Positions 8,751 to 13,117 of a stretch of 13,117 nucleotides of DNA are shown here, in pieces (within the stretch, counting starts at the first letter, position 1; every line of letters starts with the position of its first letter). This stretch comes from Lysobacteraceae bacterium (GTDB lineage Bacteria; Pseudomonadota; Gammaproteobacteria; Xanthomonadales; Xanthomonadaceae). A program made the translations under genes and the position numbers. The DNA is taken from NCBI GenBank assembly GCA_004173415.1, contig SEHC01000020.1, positions 1 through 13,117 of the forward strand, given 5' to 3'. The notes beneath the pieces are model-generated. The model ran no database searches. It had not been told where the DNA came from and saw only the letters and a program-made list of their open reading frames with translations.

Positions 8751-11336
8751 ATGCTTCAAGCCTACCGCCAGCACGTTGCCGACCGAGCCGCGCTCGGGAT
8801 TCCCCCGCTGCCGCTTTCCGCGCAGCAGACCGCCGAAGTGATCGAATTGCTGAAGGCCCCGCCGGCAGGCGAGGAGTCCTTCCTGGTCGACCTGATCACC
8901 CATCGCGTGCCGGCCGGCGTGGACGAGGCGGCGAAGGTCAAGGCGTCCTACCTGGCAGCCGTGGCGTTCGGTTCCGAGCAGTGCGCGCTGATCAGCCGCG
9001 AACGCGCCACCGAACTGCTCGGCACCATGCTGGGCGGCTACAACATCCATCCGCTGGTCGAGTTGCTGGACGACGCGCAGCTCGGCGCGATCGCCGCGGA
9101 GGCGTTGAAGAAGACCCTGCTGATGTTCGACGCCTTCCACGATGTCAAGGACAAGGCCGACGCCGGCAATGTGCACGCGCAGGGCGTGCTCCGCAGCTGG
9201 GCCGAGGCCGAGTGGTTCACCAGCCGGCCGGAAGTCCCGCAGAGCCTGACCGTCACCGTGCTCAAGGTGACCGGCGAGACCAACACCGACGACCTGTCGC
9301 CGGCACCCGATGCGACCACCCGCCCGGACATCCCGTTGCACGCGCTGGCCATGCTGAAGAACAAGCGCGATGGCATCACTCCCGAAGAAGACGGCAAGCG
9401 CGGCCCGGTGAAGTTCATCGAATCGCTGAAGGAAAAGGGCAACCTGGTCGCCTATGTCGGCGACGTGGTCGGCACCGGCTCCTCGCGCAAGTCCGCCACC
9501 AACTCGGTGCTGTGGTTCACCGGCGAGGACATTCCGTTCATCCCCAACAAGCGCTTCGGCGGCGTGTGCCTGGGCAGCAAGATCGCGCCCATTTTCTACA
9601 ACACCATGGAAGACGCCGGCGCCTTGCCGATCGAGCTCGACGTCACCCAGATGGACATGGGTGATGTAGTCGAACTGCGTCCCTACGATGGCAAGGCCCT
9701 GAAGGATGGCAAGGTGATCGCCGAGTTCCAGGTCAAGTCCGAGGTACTGTTCGACGAAGTGCGTGCCGGTGGGCGCATTCCGCTGATCATCGGCCGTGGC
9801 CTGACCGCCAAGGCCCGCGAGGCGCTGGGTCTTCCGCATTCGACGCTGTTCCGCCTGCCGCAGGTGCCCGCCGACACCGGCAAGGGCTTCACCCTGGCAC
9901 AGAAGATGGTCGGCCGCGCCTGCGGCCTGCCGGAAGGCAAGGGCATGCGCCCGGGCACCTATTGCGAACCGCGGATGACCTCGGTCGGCTCGCAGGACAC
10001 CACAGGCCCGATGACCCGCGACGAGCTGAAGGACCTGGCCTGCCTGGGCTTCTCGGCCGACCTGGTGATGCAGTCCTTCTGCCATACCGCCGCCTATCCG
10101 AAGTCGGTGGACGTGAAAACCCACCATGAACTGCCGGCCTTCATCAGCACCCGTGGCGGCATCCCGCTGCGTCCGGGCGACGGCATCATCCACAGCTGGC
10201 TCAACCGCATGCTGCTGCCCGACACGGTCGGCACCGGCGGCGACTCGCACACGCGCTTCCCGATCGGCATCTCGTTCCCGGCAGGCTCCGGCCTGGTCGC
10301 CTTCGCCGCCGCCACCGGGGTGATGCCGCTGGACATGCCGGAATCGGTCCTGGTCCGCTTCAAAGGTAGCCTGCAGCCGGGCGTGACCCTGCGCGATCTG
10401 GTCAACGCGATCCCGCTGTACGCTATCAAGGCAGGCCTGCTGACCGTGGCCAAGCAGGGCAAGCAGAACATCTTCTCCGGCCGCATCCTCGAGATCGAAG
10501 GCCTTCCGGACCTCAAGGTCGAGCAGGCATTCGAGCTGTCCGACGCCTCGGCCGAGCGCTCGGCCGCCGGTTGCACCGTGCACCTGGACAAGGCGCCGAT
10601 CATCGAATACATCAACAGCAACATCGTGATGCTGAAGTGGATGATCGCCGAGGGCTACCAGGACGTGCGTTCCATCACCCGCCGGATCAAGGCCATGGAA
10701 GCCTGGCTGGCCAACCCGCAATTGCTCGAGCGCGATGCCGATGCCGAGTATGCCGCGGTCATCGAGATCGACCTGGCCGACGTGCATGAGCCGATCCTGG
10801 CCTGCCCGAACGATCCGGACGACGTGAAGACCCTGTCGGAAGTGGCGGGCGCGAAGATCGACGAAGTGTTCATCGGCTCCTGCATGACCAACATCGGCCA
10901 TTTCCGCGCCGCTTCCAAGCTGCTGGAAGGCAAGCGCGACATCCCGACTAAGCTATGGGTCGCGCCGCCGACCAAGATGGATGCCGCCGAACTGACCAAG
11001 GAAGGCCACTACGGCACCTTCGGCACCGCCGGCGCGCGCATGGAGATGCCGGGCTGCTCGCTGTGCATGGGCAACCAGGCGCAGGTGCGCGAGGGCGCGA
11101 CGGTGTTCTCGACCAGCACCCGCAACTTCCCCAACCGCCTGGGCAAGAATTCCAACGTCTACCTGGGGTCGGCCGAACTGGCGGCGATCTGCTCGCGCCT
11201 GGGCCGGATTCCGACCAAGGCCGAGTACATGGCCGACATCGGCGTGCTGGAGGCCAGCAGCACCCAGATCTACCGGTACATGAACTTCGACCAGATCCAG
11301 GACTACAAGGAAGTGGCCGACTCCGTCGAAGCCTGA
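8751..11336 (+). CDS. acnB: Aconitate hydratase B (bifunctional aconitase / 2-methylisocitrate dehydratase)
   Basis: Encodes 861 aa, almost the same as E. coli AcnB (865). It is the main TCA-cycle aconitase, and the family also dehydrates 2-methylcitrate-derived intermediates. AcnB has a HEAT-like N-terminal domain, here about residues 1-160. The swivel domain follows (GETNTDDLSPAPDATTRPDI at 175-194, VGTGSSRKSATNSVLW at 240-255), then the catalytic domains. Cluster ligands are Cys711 (FIGSCMTNIGHFRAA), Cys769 and Cys772 (MPGCSLCMGNQAQV); E. coli AcnB uses C710, C769 and C772. The ATG at 8751 has a GGAG ribosome-binding site 8 nt upstream; the open frame reaching back into vapC is a shadow. 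It lies 38 bp downstream of the toxin and may be co-transcribed with it. It ends at a strong bidirectional terminator. Confidence 0.98.
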   Translation: MLQAYRQHVADRAALGIPPLPLSAQQTAEVIELLKAPPAGEESFLVDLITHRVPAGVDEAAKVKASYLAAVAFGSEQCALISRERATELLGTMLGGYNIHPLVELLDDAQLGAIAAEALKKTLLMFDAFHDVKDKADAGNVHAQGVLRSWAEAEWFTSRPEVPQSLTVTVLKVTGETNTDDLSPAPDATTRPDIPLHALAMLKNKRDGITPEEDGKRGPVKFIESLKEKGNLVAYVGDVVGTGSSRKSATNSVLWFTGEDIPFIPNKRFGGVCLGSKIAPIFYNTMEDAGALPIELDVTQMDMGDVVELRPYDGKALKDGKVIAEFQVKSEVLFDEVRAGGRIPLIIGRGLTAKAREALGLPHSTLFRLPQVPADTGKGFTLAQKMVGRACGLPEGKGMRPGTYCEPRMTSVGSQDTTGPMTRDELKDLACLGFSADLVMQSFCHTAAYPKSVDVKTHHELPAFISTRGGIPLRPGDGIIHSWLNRMLLPDTVGTGGDSHTRFPIGISFPAGSGLVAFAAATGVMPLDMPESVLVRFKGSLQPGVTLRDLVNAIPLYAIKAGLLTVAKQGKQNIFSGRILEIEGLPDLKVEQAFELSDASAERSAAGCTVHLDKAPIIEYINSNIVMLKWMIAEGYQDVRSITRRIKAMEAWLANPQLLERDADAEYAAVIEIDLADVHEPILACPNDPDDVKTLSEVAGAKIDEVFIGSCMTNIGHFRAASKLLEGKRDIPTKLWVAPPTKMDAAELTKEGHYGTFGTAGARMEMPGCSLCMGNQAQVREGATVFSTSTRNFPNRLGKNSNVYLGSAELAAICSRLGRIPTKAEYMADIGVLEASSTQIYRYMNFDQIQDYKEVADSVEA

Positions 11337-11359
11337 CGGAAAACCGCGATCGACCACGG

Positions 11360-11385
11360 AAAAACCCGGCTCAGGCCGGGTTTTT
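11360..11385. terminator. Bidirectional Rho-independent terminator between acnB and hflD
   Basis: A perfect 11-bp stem (AAAAACCCGGC at 11360-11370 and GCCGGGTTTTT at 11375-11385) with loop TCAG. It is followed by T's in the plus direction and has A's before the stem, which are T's on the minus strand. It lies 24 bp after the acnB stop and 30 bp beyond the hflD stop, and serves both convergent genes. Confidence 0.93.
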
Positions 11386-11414
11386 TCCTTTGCGGCGCGT
11401 ACTCTCCGGAAACG

Positions 11415-12029
11415 CTAGCGCAGCCACTCGCTGGCCGCGTCGGCCATCGCCCGGCGCGAGAACAGCAGGTCCCAGAAGCTGCCGCCGAGTTGCCGCCAGA
11501 GGACCGCCGAACGCACCGCGGCCAGCAGGATGGCGCGGATCTCGGCGACCACGCCGGGCTGTCCCAGGTAGTGCGGGTTGCCCTGGACCATGACCCGGGG
11601 ACGAAGGTGGCTGATGGTGTCCGCATACAGGCCGCCCAGGGCTGCGAGCACTTCCGGATGGGTGCTGCCGGAGGTGCCGGCCTGCGGGGCGATCCCGGCG
11701 ATGCCGTGGCTGACCGCGGCCACGGTCTGCGACTCGCCGACGAAACGGCGCTCCAGCTGCAGGACCGACAAGGCCAGGCGCGGCAGTGCCTCGTCGCCGC
11801 TCGGCTGCTTGTTGAAGTAGTCGCGCAGCAGGCGCAGGCCGGGGGCGAGGTTGGCGACACGGCCATAGACCGCCTCGGGCGTGTCGGCATCGATGCGGAA
11901 CACGCTTTCCAGCGCGGTCTGCACCACCGCCGCATCGGACTGGCCGGTCTCGGCGATGCGCCGGACCTGGGCCAGGGCCTGGATCACGCCGGCCAGAGCG
12001 AGGACGCGTTCGGAAAGGGGCCTGCTCAA
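11415..12029 (-). CDS. hflD: HflD-family protein (high frequency lysogenization protein)
   Basis: Encodes 204 aa, the family length. The N-terminus (LSERVLALAGVIQALAQVRRIA) matches the family pattern LALAGICQSARLVQQLA, and the C-terminal blocks MVQGNPHYLGQPGVVAEIRA, AAVRSAVLWRQLGGS and LLFSRR match HflD's conserved end. E. coli HflD is a peripheral membrane protein that binds phage lambda CII; its general cellular role is unclear. The start is taken as TTG at 12029 because it has a GGAG ribosome-binding site 8 nt upstream and begins the family-conserved region. No ATG occurs at the right place, and upstream sequence in this frame lies inside mnmA. The TTG overlaps the mnmA TGA as TTGA, so translation is probably coupled. 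The mnmA-hflD order is common in gammaproteobacteria; purB, the frequent third gene, does not follow here. Confidence 0.9.
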   Translation of the reverse strand: MSRPLSERVLALAGVIQALAQVRRIAETGQSDAAVVQTALESVFRIDADTPEAVYGRVANLAPGLRLLRDYFNKQPSGDEALPRLALSVLQLERRFVGESQTVAAVSHGIAGIAPQAGTSGSTHPEVLAALGGLYADTISHLRPRVMVQGNPHYLGQPGVVAEIRAILLAAVRSAVLWRQLGGSFWDLLFSRRAMADAASEWLR

Positions 12030-13117
12030 GCTGCTTGCTCCGGGATTGATTGTTCGAGAGGGGCATCGGTGCGGGCGATGACCGCGCCGCCCAGGCATTC
12101 ATCCCCAAGGTAGAGGACGACCGACTGGCCGGGGGTCACCGCGCGTTGCGGGCGCTGGAAGCGCACGGCCAGGGTGCCGTCATCGGCCACCGCGACCTGG
12201 CAGGGCTCGTCGACCTGGCGATAGCGGGTCTGCGCGGTGCATTCGAAATTCCTGGCGGGCGGGCTGCCGGCTACCCAGTGCGCGTCTTCCGACCACAGGG
12301 TCGACGAATGCAGGTAGGGGCTGGCGGTATCCTGGTCCACGTAGAGCACGTTGTTGGCCACGTCCTTGCCGACCACGTACCAGGGCGCCGCCGCGCGGCC
12401 GCGCACCCCGCCGATCTGCAGTCCCTCGCGCTGGCCCAGGGTGAAATAGAAAACGCCTGGATGTTCGCCAATCCGGTTCCCGGCCGGGTCGCGCATCTCG
12501 CCCGGCCTGGCCGGCAGGTAGCGACCCAGGAACTCGCGGAAGTCGCGCTCGCCGATGAAGCAGATGCCGGTCGAATCCTTCTTGTCATGGGTGGGCAGCC
12601 CGGCTTCCCTGGCGATCCCGCGCAGGTCCGACTTCTGCAGTTCGCCTACCGGGAACAATGTTGCCGCCAGTTGCGCCTGGCCCAACTGGTGCAGGAAATA
12701 GCTCTGGTCCTTGCTCCGGTCCACGGCGCGCAGCAGCTTCCAGCGGCCGCTGGCTTCGGCGATGCGCGCATAGTGCCCGGTCGCGATCTTCTCGGCGCCG
12801 AGCTCGCGCGCGGCATCCAGGAAGTGCTTGAACTTGACTTCCCGGTTGCAGAGCACGTCCGGGTTGGGCGTCCGCCCGGCCGCATATTCCGCCAGGAAAT
12901 GGGCGAACACGCCGTCCCAGTACTCGCGGGAAAAATCGCGGAAGTGGAAAGCGATGCCCAGCTTGCCGCAGACCGCCACCGCGTCGCGTCGGTCCTCCTC
13001 GGCGCGGCATTCGCCACTGCCGTCGTCGGCCCAGTTCTGCATGAACAGGCCGGCGACCGCGTCGCCCGACTGGACCAGCCGCAGCGCCGCCACCGAAGAG
13101 TCGACGCCACCTGAAAC
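12026..13117 (-). CDS. mnmA: MnmA, tRNA-specific 2-thiouridylase (5' end outside window)
   Basis: The frame is open to the window edge and encodes the last 363 aa; about 10 N-terminal residues appear to be missing. MnmA adds sulfur to U34 of tRNA-Lys, -Glu and -Gln in the cytoplasm, using ATP and sulfur relayed by the IscS/Tus system. The first visible residues VSGGVDSSVAALRL are the PP-loop ATP pyrophosphatase motif. The two catalytic cysteines are present: Cys90 (NPDVLCNREVKFKHF) and Cys186 (DSTGICFIGERDFREFL) in fragment numbering, corresponding to C102 and C199 of E. coli. Further conserved blocks are ATGHYAR, DQSYFLHQL, FYTLGQR-like FYFTLGQREG and the C-terminal beta-barrel. Its stop codon overlaps the hflD start. 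Confidence 0.97.
   Translation of the reverse strand, partial: VSGGVDSSVAALRLVQSGDAVAGLFMQNWADDGSGECRAEEDRRDAVAVCGKLGIAFHFRDFSREYWDGVFAHFLAEYAAGRTPNPDVLCNREVKFKHFLDAARELGAEKIATGHYARIAEASGRWKLLRAVDRSKDQSYFLHQLGQAQLAATLFPVGELQKSDLRGIAREAGLPTHDKKDSTGICFIGERDFREFLGRYLPARPGEMRDPAGNRIGEHPGVFYFTLGQREGLQIGGVRGRAAAPWYVVGKDVANNVLYVDQDTASPYLHSSTLWSEDAHWVAGSPPARNFECTAQTRYRQVDEPCQVAVADDGTLAVRFQRPQRAVTPGQSVVLYLGDECLGGAVIARTDAPLEQSIPEQAA

Noticed and set aside
8673..10901. 742-codon open frame on the minus strand opposite vapC/acnB
   Set aside because: It lies wholly antisense to acnB, which has all its conserved motifs. The translation is rich in H, R, G, Q and D without recognisable domains, as expected of a mirror frame in high-GC coding DNA. 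No ribosome-binding site or promoter.
12050..13114. 354-codon plus-strand open frame opposite mnmA
   Set aside because: Mirror frame of mnmA. The minus-strand protein carries the PP-loop and both catalytic cysteines, while the plus-strand translation has no recognisable domain.

Overview
The window is high-GC chromosomal DNA, almost fully coding, from a gammaproteobacterium of the Xanthomonadaceae/Lysobacteraceae (Xanthomonas, Stenotrophomonas, Lysobacter, Pseudoxanthomonas and relatives). The assignment rests on the arrangement rpfC > < rpfF, rpfB, which is the core of the DSF (diffusible signal factor) quorum-sensing locus, followed by an acnA-type aconitase (called RpfA in Xanthomonas) and acnB. 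The genus cannot be fixed from the sequence alone.

Layout. Positions 1-978 (+) hold the 3' part of rpfC, the hybrid sensor kinase for DSF, with its receiver and HPt domains. Convergent to it, on the minus strand, are rpfF (1081-1947, DSF synthase) and rpfB (2183-3874, FadD-like acyl-CoA ligase). A clear intrinsic terminator (2155-2178) lies between rpfB and rpfF, so rpfF probably has its own promoter within 1948-2154, where a Clp/CRP-like half-palindrome is also visible. Divergent from rpfB is a small NTF2-like secreted or membrane-anchored protein (3970-4449, +). It runs tail-to-tail into a small exported protein of unknown function (4471-4938, -). Next comes acnA (5097-7862, -), then a vapBC-type toxin-antitoxin pair (8063-8308 and 8311-8712, +) sharing a divergent promoter region with acnA, then acnB (8751-11336, +) and a bidirectional terminator (11360-11385). 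The window ends with hflD (11415-12029, -) and mnmA (12026-13117, -, 5' end outside), whose stop and start codons overlap.

How the genes work together. RpfF makes the DSF fatty-acid signal, RpfC senses it and passes phosphate through Asp and HPt-His (normally to RpfG, not in the window), and RpfB processes the fatty acids and can turn the signal over. AcnA and AcnB are the two aconitase isozymes of the TCA cycle. MnmA thiolates the tRNA wobble uridine and HflD is its usual co-transcribed partner.

The most unusual feature is the vapBC cassette inserted between the two aconitase genes. Its promoter carries three AGTA-type half-sites at exact 14-bp spacing plus an inverted copy, and these overlap putative promoter elements for both the cassette and acnA. 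I found no CRISPR array, insertion sequence, tRNA or rRNA, and no convincing wholly new multigene system.
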